DNA of 64,000 nt from Brevibacterium sp. CBA3109 (GCF_040256645.1 NZ_CP158281.1:2356001-2420000), one strand, 5' to 3'. Shown: positions 8,212-17,637, numbered from the stretch's first letter. Program-made: numbers and translations. Notes: generated by a model not told the origin, from the sequence alone.

Positions 8212-9252
8212 ATGGACCTCTTCGCCGATTCTCGAAACACCGTCCGTTCCATCTGGACTCCATCTTCGCCGGTGTCTCGGCGGGTGTGTCTCATTGTGGC
8301 AGTGAGCCTGATGGTCTTGACCTTCACCCTCACCGAGGTGGGGGCACCGTTCTCGATGGCATCCGCCGAACCTGCGTTCAAAGCGCGGCCGACGTGGGTC
8401 TCGCCTGTCCCCGCAATGGAGATCGTCGAGGCCTTCGATCCGCCCACGGAGGCATGGTTGAAGGGACACCGTGGCATCGATGTGCTCACGGTCAGCGGTG
8501 AACCGGTGCGTGCACCTGCTGCAGGGACCATTCGCTTCCGAGGCTCCGTGGCCAGCACCCCGACTATGAGCATCGAGACGGAATCCGGATACGTCATCTC
8601 CTTCCAGCCAGCGGAGTCGACACTGGAGACGGGTGAGGCGTTCCCTGCCGGTGTTGAGATCGGAACAGTTGCCCAGGGCGGGCACTGCGAAAAATCGTGC
8701 CTGCATATCGGCATTTGGAAGTCCGAGGGAGTGAAGAAGTACACCGACCCGGCAGACTTCTTCGGGCAGGAACAGTCGATCCTCTTGCCTCTGTCTCGCA
8801 AGCCCGCACATGAACACACCGGCGATTCCACGAGATCAGGGGCAGGTGCCTGGGGCGGGCATCGCAATGGCCGAATTCCCGCCGCAGCAATGTGCGCGGT
8901 GAAGTCGGCACCCGGACAGATGCTGCGCTGCGATGCCCAAGCGGCGTTCGACCGGATGTCCCACGCATACGAAGCCAGATTCCCGACTCCGATCTCCGTG
9001 ACTGATGCCTACCGTGACTACGACACCCAGGTCATCCTGAAAAGACGCAAGGGTCGTATGGCAGCGAGGCCCGGAACCTCGAATCACGGTTGGGCACTGG
9101 CAGTTGACCTCGGCGGTGGAATCAACTCGTTCGGCAGCGCCGAGCACCAGTGGATGCGCGCTAATGCACCGAAGTTCGGATGGATCCATCCAGGCTGGGC
9201 CCGCCAGTCCGGTTCACTGCCTGAACCGTGGCACTGGGAATTCCGAAGGTGA
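8212..9252 (+). CDS. Secreted peptidase with fused M23 and M15 (VanY-type) domains
   Basis: 346 residues from the ATG at 8212 (an alternative GTG at 8122 adds 30). A signal-peptide-like helix, VCLIVAVSLMVLTFTL, spans about 25-40. Residues ~55-190 form an M23-like beta domain with GHRGIDV (H86, D90) and CLHIGIW (H165); the first histidine of the usual H-x-H is a cysteine, as in several actinobacterial M23 proteins beside rpsB. Residues ~215-346 form a D-Ala-D-Ala carboxypeptidase domain: ISVTDAYRDYDTQ, SNHGWALAVDL (H292, D299) and EPWHWEF (H341), the zinc ligands of the VanY group. A role in cleaving peptidoglycan cross-bridges and stem peptides outside the membrane is inferred. Monocistronic; upstream rpsB and downstream xerC are both on the other strand. 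Confidence 0.85.
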   Translation: MDLFADSRNTVRSIWTPSSPVSRRVCLIVAVSLMVLTFTLTEVGAPFSMASAEPAFKARPTWVSPVPAMEIVEAFDPPTEAWLKGHRGIDVLTVSGEPVRAPAAGTIRFRGSVASTPTMSIETESGYVISFQPAESTLETGEAFPAGVEIGTVAQGGHCEKSCLHIGIWKSEGVKKYTDPADFFGQEQSILLPLSRKPAHEHTGDSTRSGAGAWGGHRNGRIPAAAMCAVKSAPGQMLRCDAQAAFDRMSHAYEARFPTPISVTDAYRDYDTQVILKRRKGRMAARPGTSNHGWALAVDLGGGINSFGSAEHQWMRANAPKFGWIHPGWARQSGSLPEPWHWEFRR

Positions 9253-9320
9253 TGACACTGCTGGTCCCACGAACAACCTGACCAGAAGGTGGAGGCAAGA
9301 CGACTCTCAGCGAGGTGAGT

Positions 9321-10280
9321 TCAGGCCCGGGGGTGTGCCTGCCGATAGGTCTCCTGCAATCGCTGCATCGAGACGTGGGTGTAGATCTGCGTGCTGCTCA
9401 TAGTCGAGTGCCCCAGAAGCTCCTGGATCTGCCGCAGGTCCGCTCCCCCGTCGAGCATGTGTGTAGCCGCCGAGTGCCGGAGTCCGTGCGGGCCGATATC
9501 AGGTGCGCTGGGGTCATCTGACCCGTACCGATGAACGAGTTCCCTCACCTGCCTGGCTCCGATGCGAGCGCCTCTGACACCGAGGAAGAGCGCATCGCCG
9601 CTGCTCTTCGAGACGAACGTCTCCCGCAGGTTCAGCCACTGCTGCAACGCCGATTGGGCGGGTGTTCCGAAGGGGACGCGTCGTTCCTTGTTGCCCTTGC
9701 CCAGCACAGTGATCATCGAACGCTGATGGTCAACGTCGCTGCGGTTCAGCCCGGTCAGCTCTGATACGCGCACTGCTGTGGCATAGAGCATCTCCAGGAT
9801 GGCTGCGTCCCTGGCCCATTTGGCTGCTTCGATGGGATCGCTGCGCTCAGCCTCGGTATGAGCAGTACGCTCTCGGGACACGAGATCGGCGGCCTGTTGG
9901 GGTTTGAGCACGGTGGGAAGACGAGAGTCCTTCTTGGGAGTCCGCAGCCGTGCCGCCGGATTGTTCGTCAGCCCCTGGTGGTTCACGCAGTAGGCGAAGA
10001 AGGACTTCACAGCTGCGATCTTCCGGGCCACGGTCGACTTCGCCGCTCCGGCGTCGTCGAGGGCGATGAGCCACGAACGCAGGTCGTTGAGATCGATGTC
10101 ATCCACCACTGGCTCAGCGGTGCGGGACCGGGTGCGGGCAGCTGGAGAGTGGGCCGCATGGGCAAAGAAGTCTGTGACATCGGAGATGTAGGCCCGCGAT
10201 GTGTGGGCGGAGACGTCACGCGATCTCAAGTGGTCGGCATAGCCGGACACCACCTCGGCGATGGTTCTCGGAAGGGTCAC
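9321..10280 (-). CDS. xerC: Tyrosine recombinase XerC
   Basis: Resolves chromosome dimers at dif with XerD. 319 residues, typical. N-terminal SAM-like core-binding domain (HLRSRDVSAHTSRAYISDV), C-terminal catalytic domain with the R in TAVRVSELTGLNRSDVD, lysine in LGKGNKERRVPFG, the HxxR box HGLRHSAATHML, the second histidine in LLGHSTM, and the nucleophilic tyrosine in STQIYTHVS. Start is GTG at 10280. It follows dprA in the yraN-comM-dprA-xerC block common in Micrococcales, so it is the housekeeping recombinase and not a mobile-element integrase. Confidence 0.93.
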   Translation of the reverse strand: MTLPRTIAEVVSGYADHLRSRDVSAHTSRAYISDVTDFFAHAAHSPAARTRSRTAEPVVDDIDLNDLRSWLIALDDAGAAKSTVARKIAAVKSFFAYCVNHQGLTNNPAARLRTPKKDSRLPTVLKPQQAADLVSRERTAHTEAERSDPIEAAKWARDAAILEMLYATAVRVSELTGLNRSDVDHQRSMITVLGKGNKERRVPFGTPAQSALQQWLNLRETFVSKSSGDALFLGVRGARIGARQVRELVHRYGSDDPSAPDIGPHGLRHSAATHMLDGGADLRQIQELLGHSTMSSTQIYTHVSMQRLQETYRQAHPRA

Positions 10281-10332
10281 AACCCCAGGTTACGCGATCG
10301 TCTGAGCCTCGCGATGGATCTTGAGCGAAGAC

Positions 10333-11568
10333 TCACACCTGTCTGCGCATCTTGACCCACCCGGATTCGCGGCGGACGCTCATTCCGGCAAGTTCGAGGA
10401 CGGCGAGCGCGGAGAGAGTGTTCGGCACCGTCAGTCCGGCCCGTGCTGCCACGGTTCCGACAGCCAATGCCTTGGTCGCTGAGAGCACATTGAGGCAGAT
10501 CTTCTCTCGTTCGGCCAGGTCATCGGTCGGATCGGGTGATGAGCGGTTCGGGTCTTCGGAGGGCAGGCGAGGGTCTTCGGAGGGGAGGCTCCCATCGTTG
10601 AACAGCGCCGGTTCCACACCACCGGTGAGCGCGATGACGTCCTCGCAGCTGGTCACCAGCTGCGCTTCATGGTGTCGGATGAGTCTGTGGGTTCCCGTCG
10701 ACGAAGCCGAATACACGGATCCGGGGAAGGCCGCGACTTCACGCGAAAGCTCGAGAGCGTGTCGGGCGGTGTTGAGGGCTCCGCTGCGCCAGCCGGCTTC
10801 GACGATGACAGTGACCTGGGATGAGGCGGCGATCAGGCGGTTGCGAAGCAGGAAGCGGTGCCGCATAGGCGTCATCCCGGGAGCGGTTTCGGACACGATC
10901 GCACCACACTCGAGCACTTGGTGGAATAGCTCGGTGTTCGCAGCCGGATAGAAACGGTCGACTCCCCCAGCCATGAACGCGATCGTGGTGCCTTCACGGG
11001 CGATGGCTGCCCGGTGGGCTGCCGCATCGATCCCGAAGGCTCCACCGGAGACGATGGTCAGCCCCCTCGCGGCCAGGTCCCAGGCAAGATCGGAGGCACA
11101 TTTGGTGCCGTAGTTGCTGGCCGCTCGCGCTCCGACGATGGCGACCGCCCGCTGCAGTGCTGCGTTCAGCGCCACGGTGCCTCGGATCCACAGTCCCAGT
11201 GGTGCCGCTGTTCCGAGGTCTCTCAGGGCAGTCGGCCATTCGTCGTCGCTGGGGATGACGAGTCGCCCGCCCAGTCTGTGCACTGCTTCGAGGTCACGGT
11301 GTCCTTGTGCATCCGCACCACGCACGGCCCACCGGTCGAATGCCTCTCCAAGCTGCCCACTGCCGGCGACCGCAGTCACGATCGACGACAGGCTGTCGGC
11401 GGCCTCGGCTGCTGATGACGTTCCTGCTGCCACTGCCCGGATCAGTTCGAGCACTGCAATAGGACCAATCTCGTCAACGAGACCCGTGAGCAGCCCGTCC
11501 CCGGGTTCTCCGATCCTCAGCAGGGCAGCCACAGCCGCCCGAATGTCTCCACTGCCGACGTCGTTCAT
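10333..11568 (-). CDS. dprA: DNA-processing protein DprA
   Basis: Binds incoming single-stranded DNA and loads RecA in natural transformation. The Rossmann-like core shows LGLWIRGT, VAIVGARAASNYG, GLTIVSGGAFGIDAAAHRAA and FMAGGVDRFYPAANTEL, followed by MTPMRHRFLLRNRLIAASSQ and AFPGSVYSASSTGTHRLIR; all are DprA/Smf signatures. 411 residues with a C-terminal winged-helix-like part (AVGTVAARAGLTVPNTLSAL). ATG overlaps the comM stop (ATGA). DprA is widespread in organisms without known competence, so presence alone does not prove transformation. Confidence 0.93.
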   Translation of the reverse strand: MNDVGSGDIRAAVAALLRIGEPGDGLLTGLVDEIGPIAVLELIRAVAAGTSSAAEAADSLSSIVTAVAGSGQLGEAFDRWAVRGADAQGHRDLEAVHRLGGRLVIPSDDEWPTALRDLGTAAPLGLWIRGTVALNAALQRAVAIVGARAASNYGTKCASDLAWDLAARGLTIVSGGAFGIDAAAHRAAIAREGTTIAFMAGGVDRFYPAANTELFHQVLECGAIVSETAPGMTPMRHRFLLRNRLIAASSQVTVIVEAGWRSGALNTARHALELSREVAAFPGSVYSASSTGTHRLIRHHEAQLVTSCEDVIALTGGVEPALFNDGSLPSEDPRLPSEDPNRSSPDPTDDLAEREKICLNVLSATKALAVGTVAARAGLTVPNTLSALAVLELAGMSVRRESGWVKMRRQV

Positions 11569-13115
11569 GAGTCCTGTGTCCTCAGCGCCAGCGCCGTCGT
11601 GATCTTGTCGGGCGTGGGCGCGGCTGCCCCCTCAAGGTCAGCCAGGGTCGTTGCCACCCTCAGCACTCGGTCGTATCCGCGCATGGTGATCCTTCCGGTG
11701 TCGAGCGCGCGGTCCAGGTCGCGCAGACTGTTCGGACTCAGGGAGAAGTGCTCACGCAGCCAGGCCCCGGGTGCGTTGGAGTTCAGCGTCCACTCACAGT
11801 CGACGTATCGCTCGGCCTGCCGCTGTCGGGCGCGTCTGACCCGCTCGGCGACGGGTGCACTGTCCTCCTGTACCCCGCCGAGGCGAATGTCGGCCGGTGA
11901 GACGGGGAACAGTTCGAGTTGCAGGTCGACTCGGTCCAGCAGGGGTCCGGAGAGTCTGTTGCGGTAGCGACGTTTGTCCATCGGCGTGCATCGGCAGGTG
12001 GATTCGGCTCCGCGCATTCCAGCTCCGCAGGGGCATGGGTTCGCCGCCATCACCAGTTGGAACGATGCCGGAAGAACCATCGAGCCCCAAGCCCGGTGGA
12101 TGTGGACCTGTCGAGCCTCCATCGGCTGTCGCAGTGCTTCGAGAACATCCCGCGAGAACTCGGGCGCTTCGTCCAAGAACAAGACGCCACGATGAGCTCT
12201 GCTGAGAATTCCTATCGACCCCGGCCTGCGGCCGCCGACGAGCGCCGAGGCGGTGCTGCGGTGGTGGGGCGCCTCGAACGGGGGCCGATGGTCAAGTCCT
12301 GCACCGCTGTGCAGCTCTCCCCGCAGTGAACGCACGGCTGCTACTTCGACGGCTTGCGGGTCGTCCAATGGTGGAAGTATCCCCGGCAGGCACTGTGCCA
12401 GCAGCGTCTTCCCTGCCCCCGGTGTGCCTCGCATCAGCAGATTGTGTCCACCGGCTGCCGCGACTTCGAGTCCGAATCGCGCCTCAGCCTGCCCTTGAAC
12501 TTCGGCGAGGTCGTGGCGTTCGGAAGTTTCCAGGTTGGCAGTGTCGGAGTCGAAGACCGGTGGCAGCATCGGGACGCTGAGTGCTCCGCCATAGATGTTG
12601 ATCAGTTCGGCCAACGAGTTGATGGTTGTGACCTTGGCTCCACCCAGCAGTGCAGCTTCCCGACTGTTGCCCACCGGCACGACGAATCGTTCGAAGCCGG
12701 CCTGGAGACCGCTGTGGAGGCTCGGCAGCACCCCGTTGACGGGGCGGATGCGCCCGTCGAGGCCGAGTTCGCCGCAGTGGATGATCGATTCTGTGTCCGT
12801 TTCGGTGATGATGCCTTGAGCTTTGAGCACGGCTACGGCGATTCCCAGGTCGAATCCCGTACCGATCTTCGGCACGGTGCCAGGAGTGAGGTTGATCGTC
12901 AGATGCTGAGTGGCAACGGGGATCCCCAGATACGCGAGTGCGGCGCGAAGTCGTTTCCGGGATTCGCTCACGGAGGCATCGGGCAGACCGACGATGTCGA
13001 TGCCTGGCAGGCCAGCGCTGACGCAGGCTTCGATGGACACGATCTTGCCTGTTAGGCCCCAGAGTGCGACGGCGGAGGAACGTCCGATCACGTTGAGCTT
13101 CGCTTCTTCGCTCAC
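11565..13115 (-). CDS. comM: YifB/ComM-family Mg-chelatase-like AAA ATPase
   Basis: 516 residues, GTG start overlapping the yraN stop. ComM is a hexameric helicase that promotes branch migration in transformation; YifB homologues are common. N-terminal Lon-like domain ([40 protein letters not shown]), Walker A in [20 protein letters not shown], Walker B in [20 protein letters not shown], and the zinc-like cluster [20 protein letters not shown], then [19 protein letters not shown]. All family parts are present and intact. Confidence 0.93.
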   Translation of the reverse strand: MSEEAKLNVIGRSSAVALWGLTGKIVSIEACVSAGLPGIDIVGLPDASVSESRKRLRAALAYLGIPVATQHLTINLTPGTVPKIGTGFDLGIAVAVLKAQGIITETDTESIIHCGELGLDGRIRPVNGVLPSLHSGLQAGFERFVVPVGNSREAALLGGAKVTTINSLAELINIYGGALSVPMLPPVFDSDTANLETSERHDLAEVQGQAEARFGLEVAAAGGHNLLMRGTPGAGKTLLAQCLPGILPPLDDPQAVEVAAVRSLRGELHSGAGLDHRPPFEAPHHRSTASALVGGRRPGSIGILSRAHRGVLFLDEAPEFSRDVLEALRQPMEARQVHIHRAWGSMVLPASFQLVMAANPCPCGAGMRGAESTCRCTPMDKRRYRNRLSGPLLDRVDLQLELFPVSPADIRLGGVQEDSAPVAERVRRARQRQAERYVDCEWTLNSNAPGAWLREHFSLSPNSLRDLDRALDTGRITMRGYDRVLRVATTLADLEGAAAPTPDKITTALALRTQDS

Positions 13116-13480
13116 GAGTCGACCTGCAGGTTGCAGCGATGAGAATAGTCAGGTTCGGGTTCCATGACGATGCCGAGGGCATCGACGCGGATGGCGGCGA
13201 AGAAGTCGCTCTGCCCGCGCAGCCAGATTCCCGACAGCATTCTGATCCGCTTCAGTTTCGCCCTGGTCACGGCCTCGAGCGGAGATCCCAACGCCAGGGT
13301 TCTGCGGGTCTTCACCTCGACGAAGACGATGGTGTCACCGTCTCGCGCGATGATGTCGATCTCTCCCCGTGGGCATCTGAAGTTGCGTTCGATGATGACC
13401 ATTCCCTGCCGTTGCAGGAAGTCTGCGGCCAGGTCCTCCCCTGTCTGCCCCAGGGAGCGCTGACGCATTCCCTGGGTCAT
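13112..13480 (-). CDS. YraN-family putative endonuclease (UPF0102)
   Basis: 122 residues from the ATG at 13480, preceded by CGGAGCACA; a longer open frame to 13621 exists but its N-terminus is Cys/Arg-rich and looks non-coding. The segment [14 protein letters not shown], then [18 protein letters not shown] and [10 protein letters not shown] carry the predicted PD-(D/E)XK residues (E in GEIDII and E-V-K). The family is predicted to be a Holliday-junction-resolvase-like nuclease; biochemical role unsettled. Position ahead of comM and dprA, with overlap, matches the conserved actinobacterial block. Confidence 0.88.
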   Translation of the reverse strand: MTQGMRQRSLGQTGEDLAADFLQRQGMVIIERNFRCPRGEIDIIARDGDTIVFVEVKTRRTLALGSPLEAVTRAKLKRIRMLSGIWLRGQSDFFAAIRVDALGIVMEPEPDYSHRCNLQVDS

Positions 13481-13669
13481 TGTGCTCCGTTTGCCAGATG
13501 TTGGTCCCATGACAGACAGACCACCACCGGCACTGCAGACATGACAAGAGCAGAAGATCAGCCTGTGGACGGCGCTTCGTCGTCCACAGGCCGAATACGT
13601 GCAAGTCGGGGCCCGGTCCACAGGTAAAGAGCGGGTGAGTGGTTCTCGTGAAACAGAAACTCTCGCTGT

Positions 13670-13734
13670 TCACCCTCTGCTCACAGTCACCCTCTGCTCA
13701 CAGTCAACCCCTGCTTGCAGTCAACCGCTGCCCG
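13670..13734. repeat. 17-bp tandem repeat, over three copies, after the DUF2469 gene
   Basis: The unit TCACCCTCTGCTCACAG occurs exactly twice (13670-13686, 13687-13703), then a diverged copy at 13704-13720 and a partial copy from 13721. It ends about 22 bp beyond the DUF2469 stop codon. No function assigned. Confidence 0.85.
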
Positions 13735-13756
13735 GCTGACAGCCCCTGATCTGCGG

Positions 13757-14074
13757 TCAGTTCCTGATTGATGTCGGCGGTTCCAGATCGCTCTTGGCGA
13801 TCTCCTCGATATTGACGTCTTTGAAGGTCAGCACGTGCACCGTCTTGATGAAACGCGCCGACCGGTAACTGTCCCACACCCAGGCGTCGCGCAGCGTCAG
13901 TTCGAAATAGACGTCTCCGGCGTCGTTGTGGGCCTTGAGATCAACGTGGTTGGCCAAGTAGAAACGTCGTTCTGTCTCCACCACGTAGGCGAAGAGTCCC
14001 ACGACATCGCGATACTCCTTGTAGAGCTGCAGCTCCAGTTGAGCTTCGTAATCGTCCAGATCATCAGTGCTCAT
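13757..14074 (-). CDS. DUF2469 family protein
   Basis: 105 residues starting at the ATG at 14074, chosen because GGAGGG precedes it at good spacing. The sequence (DDYEAQLELQLYKEYRDVVG, FAYVVETERRFYLANHVDL, FELTLRDAWVWDSYRSARFI, VLTFKDVNIEEI) is a near-archetypal DUF2469 protein, a small actinobacterial family found next to rnhB. No biochemical function is established. Starts inside the rnhB 3' end (ATGA overlap), so it is translated in coupling with rnhB. Confidence 0.93.
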   Translation of the reverse strand: MSTDDLDDYEAQLELQLYKEYRDVVGLFAYVVETERRFYLANHVDLKAHNDAGDVYFELTLRDAWVWDSYRSARFIKTVHVLTFKDVNIEEIAKSDLEPPTSIRN

Positions 14075-14802
14075 GACGATCCCTCCTTCGCATCGTGCGT
14101 CGTTTGCAGGCGGAAGCTTCTCCGGTGGTGAATGCTGGGGCCGAAGTCGGCGATGCCCCGACGGTGTCTGATGGTTCCGTACCCGACATTCGACTCCCAA
14201 CCATACTGGGGGTGCGCCTTCGCGAGTACGATCATCGCCTCGTCACGGTGCACTTTTGCCACAATACTTGCCGCGGCGATGACCGGAACACTGCCGTCAC
14301 CTTTGATCACGGTCCGCACCTGGGGCAGATCCAGGTCTGCTGCGGGCCCGAATATCCCCAGGCAGTCGAGCGTGAGTGGTGCAGAAAGCCAATCATGTTT
14401 GCCGTCGAGGAGCACCATCGTCGAAGGCGGAAAGACCGCCGAGCCGACGAGAGCCATCAGCAGGTCAGACAGTGCCCGACGGCCGGCCAGGTTCAGAGCC
14501 ATGGTCATCCCGAGTTCGTCGAGTTCACTCGGCGTCGTCGACCCCACTGCTGTGGCGCGCGCCCATCCATTGACACGATCGGTCGCGGTTTGCCGGGACA
14601 GCGCACTCAGCTGCTTCGAATCATGAATGCCCTCGGGCACCTCGGCGGCGGTGAGGACTCTGAGGTCGAAGAGCGCTGCGCCCACGCTGACCGGTCCTGC
14701 CAGTGCCCCACGGCCGACCTCGTCGATGCCGATGACGAATTCGTAGCCTTCTGCAAGCAGGGCGCGTTCCAGGCTGAGGTCGTGCAATCCAATCTGTGCC
14801 AT
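14071..14802 (-). CDS. rnhB: Ribonuclease HII
   Basis: Removes ribonucleotides from DNA and cleaves RNA-DNA hybrids. The first catalytic block FVIGIDEVGRGALAGPVSVG supplies the D-E pair; a later aspartate is in STMVLLDGKHDW, and VPVIAAASIVAKVHRDEAMI with HPQYGWESNVGYGT completes the family pattern. 243 residues. Its ATG shares a base with the lepB1 stop (TGATG) and its stop overlaps DUF2469. Confidence 0.95.
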   Translation of the reverse strand: MAQIGLHDLSLERALLAEGYEFVIGIDEVGRGALAGPVSVGAALFDLRVLTAAEVPEGIHDSKQLSALSRQTATDRVNGWARATAVGSTTPSELDELGMTMALNLAGRRALSDLLMALVGSAVFPPSTMVLLDGKHDWLSAPLTLDCLGIFGPAADLDLPQVRTVIKGDGSVPVIAAASIVAKVHRDEAMIVLAKAHPQYGWESNVGYGTIRHRRGIADFGPSIHHRRSFRLQTTHDAKEGSS

Positions 14803-15530
14803 CAGCTGCCGGTGATTCCCTCGGGATTGGGGACGTCGGCGAAGACCGCCTTCGGGGTGGACCGCCAGCTGAAGTGTTTGAAGGGCCAGTTGATGAGGAA
14901 GACCGTGCCCACCACGTTGTCTTCGGACACATAGGGCTGTGTGTCGACGTGGTACCTGGAGTCTGCGGAGTTGCTGCGGTTGTCCCCCATCACCCAGTAG
15001 TGGCCCTCTGGGACGGTGACATCGAATTCCATCTCTGAGGGAGCAGTGCCATCGTCGAGGTATGTCTCATCGATGGGTTCGCCGTTGACGAGGATGCGTC
15101 CCTGCGCGTCGCAGCATTCGACGGTGTCGCCGCCGACGCCGATGACACGTTTGATCAACTGATTGCCCCCATCAGCGGGAGCCAGTCCAACGAATTCGAG
15201 GAGAGGGTTGGGCTCATATTCCGAGACCTCTTCAGGGCTCAGCCAATGGTCGGGGTCGTCGAAGACGATGATGTCCCCGCGATTGGCTGGTCCGAACCGG
15301 GGCGCAAGCTGGTTGACAAGGACCCTGTCATCAATCTGCAGGGTCTCCATCATCGATCCCGAAGGGATGTAGAACGAGCGGACGACCCAGGTCTTGAGTG
15401 CGGTGGAGATGAGAATGGCGACGAGAATGATCGCTGCGGTCTCGAGCAGGCCGCGGAGGAACCTCTTCGAGGCTGAAGGCGGGGAAGCTTCTGATTCGGT
15501 TGACATTCGTTCGCTTTCGCATCGGGCCAC
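14802..15530 (-). CDS. lepB: Type I signal peptidase (first paralogue)
   Basis: Cleaves signal peptides on the outer face of the membrane. 242 residues: an N-terminal membrane helix (LLETAAIILVAILISTAL), the catalytic serine in FYIPSGSMMETLQIDDRVLV and the catalytic lysine in NQLIKRVIGVGGDTVECCDA; box E is HYWVMGDNRSNSADSR. Both dyad residues are present, so it should be active. It is paralogous to the next gene upstream (215636 region gene lepB2 at 15636-16289): they share GDTxxCCDAQGRxLxNxEP. Confidence 0.93.
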   Translation of the reverse strand: MARCESERMSTESEASPPSASKRFLRGLLETAAIILVAILISTALKTWVVRSFYIPSGSMMETLQIDDRVLVNQLAPRFGPANRGDIIVFDDPDHWLSPEEVSEYEPNPLLEFVGLAPADGGNQLIKRVIGVGGDTVECCDAQGRILVNGEPIDETYLDDGTAPSEMEFDVTVPEGHYWVMGDNRSNSADSRYHVDTQPYVSEDNVVGTVFLINWPFKHFSWRSTPKAVFADVPNPEGITGS

Positions 15531-15609
15531 AGGTTCCGCGGAGGGACTGGAATGAGCGTACCAGCACCCTGTCGCGGCGCCTTTCAGGCAGCGATCATCT
15601 CGGTCTTCC

Positions 15610-15645
15610 GGTCAGTCGACCGGTCAGTCGACCGGTCAGTCGACC
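15610..15645. repeat. Three perfect 12-bp copies spanning the lepB2 stop codon
   Basis: GGTCAGTCGACC occurs at 15610-15621, 15622-15633 and 15634-15645 without interruption. Read on the minus strand each copy encodes Val-Asp-stop in the same frame, so the real stop of lepB2 (15636-15638) is followed by two more copies of the VD-stop ending. Confidence 0.95.
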
Positions 15646-16289
15646 GAGGAACCATGCCCGATGACGGGTCCGATGACACGGTCGAAGGGGATGAATCCGC
15701 CCCCGGGTTTACCCATCAGTGCGCGCGAGTCTGCGGAGTTGTTCCTGTTGTCACCCATCACCCACATAGTGTCGGCTGGAATTTCGATCGAGAATTCGAT
15801 GGCTGAGGCAGGGTGTGGCGCGTAGTCCTCGTTCAGGGGTTCGTCGTTGAGTAACAGCCGTCCCTGCGCGTCGCAGCATTGGAGTGTGTCTCCGCCGACC
15901 GCGATAACGCGTTTGACGTAGTAGACGTCTCGGCTTCCGAGCCCAACCCATGATCCCACCTTCTGCAGCGGGGTCGGCAGGGCATCGTCGACGAAGGAGC
16001 CACGACCGTCGAAGACGACGATGTCTCCGCGCTGAATGTGTGAACGCAGCGCGTCGGGGCGCCACACTGTGATGTCATCGCCGACGTCCAGAGTCGGTTC
16101 CATCGATGCGCTGGGGATTGTGAACCGTTGGATGACGAACCCGCGAACCGACCCGCCGATGACGATGATGAGGATCGCGATCACAGCGACGATCTTCCAG
16201 ATGCGGCCCGAATACAGAAAACGCGACCCGAAGGTCGCGTCTTCTTGATTCTTCGGCACAGCGTGATCATTGCCCACAGTGCCAGGCAA
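15636..16289 (-). CDS. lepB: Type I signal peptidase (second paralogue)
   Basis: 217 residues with the complete S/K dyad: serine in FTIPSASMEPTLDVGDDITV and lysine in YYVKRVIAVGGDTLQCCDAQ; MWVMGDNRNNSADSRAL is box E. One N-terminal membrane helix (IVAVIAILIIVIGGSVRGFV). The TTG at 16289 is chosen because AAAGG lies 8 nt upstream; a GTG at 16277 is the alternative. It starts 3 bp after the rplS stop, so it belongs to the rplS transcript, followed by lepB1 and rnhB. The gene ends in a threefold duplication of its last codons and stop. Confidence 0.92.
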   Translation of the reverse strand: MPGTVGNDHAVPKNQEDATFGSRFLYSGRIWKIVAVIAILIIVIGGSVRGFVIQRFTIPSASMEPTLDVGDDITVWRPDALRSHIQRGDIVVFDGRGSFVDDALPTPLQKVGSWVGLGSRDVYYVKRVIAVGGDTLQCCDAQGRLLLNDEPLNEDYAPHPASAIEFSIEIPADTMWVMGDNRNNSADSRALMGKPGGGFIPFDRVIGPVIGHGSSVD

Positions 16290-16292
16290 TAA

Positions 16293-16634
<342 letters not shown>

Positions 16635-16731
16635 TGTGTTTCTCCATGTGTCCCCAGCTTCAGGTCGAGGACACGCATATCGGACCGGTTTCACCGGTGA
16701 TTGGATCGTCTGTCGGGATCACTCCCCGAAA

Positions 16732-16794
16732 TTCTCCGATGTCGTCATCGGAGAACGGTCTTGGGCATCCATCCCCCTGAAGCAGGTGGATGCC
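16732..16794 (-). promoter_or_regulatory. Paired hairpins in the trmD-rplS intergenic region
   Basis: Two stems in tandem. Arms 16764-16771 and 16787-16794 pair over 8 bp; arms 16732-16741 and 16746-16755 pair perfectly over 10 bp around the loop TCGT. Neither is followed by a clear T-run. They lie between the trmD stop and the rplS start on the same strand, so they could attenuate transcription, form a ribosomal-protein leader for L19, or process the mRNA. Which of these applies cannot be told from sequence. Confidence 0.6.
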
Positions 16795-16809
16795 AACAAA
16801 CGCGACGAT

Positions 16810-17637
16810 CTATTCTTTCATGGATTCATCTCGGGACTCAAACCGTTCCACAACGGCACGGTCATGCTTGTCGAGACTGGGGAGTTCTGCAAGCAGATCG
16901 GGCCTGACCTCGGCTGTGCGTTCGAGCCTCCGATCCCTCCTCCACCGTGCGATCGCGCCGTGGTTTCCACTGAGCAGAATCTCGGGCACCTCCCGGTCTC
17001 TCCAGCTGGAGGGCTTCGTATAGATCGGATATTCGAGGAGTCCGTCCTCGTGGCTCTCCTCTGTCAGCGACTCGGGGTTGCCGATGACTCCGGGAATGAG
17101 GCGACTGACTGCTTCGATCATCACCATTGAGGCAACCTCTCCCCCGTTGAGCACATAGTCTCCGATACTCATGGGCCGCAGGTCGAAATGGTCGGCTGAC
17201 CAGTCGATGACCCGCTGGTCGATCCCTTCGTATCGCCCGCACGCGAATATGAGGTGCTCGGCACCAGAGAGCTCCTCGGCGATGCGCTGATTGAACACGG
17301 GTCCAGCGGGACTGGGCACGATGAGAATCGGCTTCACGGCTGCGTCGGATTCCGCGTCGACAGAGTTTCCAGTCACCGTCTGCTCGTCAACGGTCGTCCC
17401 GAGAGATTCCCCGCCAAGGATGTGCTCGAGCGCCAACGCCCAGGGCTCGGCCTTCATCACCATTCCAGCGCCCCCACCGTAGGGTGAGTCATCGACGGTG
17501 TTGTGCCGGTCGAAGGTGAAGTCGCGCAGGTCGTGGACGTTCATGTGAAGCAGCCCCTGATCGACGGCCTTGCCGATGAGGGAGAGCTGAAGCCCAGCGA
17601 GGTACTCCGGAAAGATGGAGACGACGTCAATCTTCAT
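16810..17637 (-). CDS. trmD: tRNA (guanine-N1)-methyltransferase TrmD
   Basis: Methylates G37 of tRNAs reading CNN codons, preventing frameshifts. 275 residues from the ATG at 17637 ([20 protein letters not shown]). SPOUT trefoil-knot pieces: [35 protein letters not shown] and [20 protein letters not shown], with the C-terminal [20 protein letters not shown] and [16 protein letters not shown]. Compared with the common ~240-residue form it has a modest insertion (about residues 88-112: [20 protein letters not shown]). Starts 8 bp after rimM. Confidence 0.96.
   Translation of the reverse strand: MKIDVVSIFPEYLAGLQLSLIGKAVDQGLLHMNVHDLRDFTFDRHNTVDDSPYGGGAGMVMKAEPWALALEHILGGESLGTTVDEQTVTGNSVDAESDAAVKPILIVPSPAGPVFNQRIAEELSGAEHLIFACGRYEGIDQRVIDWSADHFDLRPMSIGDYVLNGGEVASMVMIEAVSRLIPGVIGNPESLTEESHEDGLLEYPIYTKPSSWRDREVPEILLSGNHGAIARWRRDRRLERTAEVRPDLLAELPSLDKHDRAVVERFESRDESMKE

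Noticed and set aside
7890-8867. 325-codon minus-strand frame across the rpsB-M23 intergenic region
   Set aside because: Mostly antisense to the M23-M15 gene and with low-complexity basic sequence; no family recognised.
9321-10280. Tyrosine recombinase as a phage or island integrase
   Set aside because: Size, motifs and the place after dprA identify housekeeping XerC; no att-like repeats or phage genes are nearby.
10333-13480. dprA and comM as evidence for natural competence
   Set aside because: Both families are widespread in bacteria without known transformation; no DNA-uptake genes are in the window.
14802-16289. Two adjacent signal peptidases as a novel system
   Set aside because: Multiple type I signal peptidases are common in actinobacteria; both have normal active sites.
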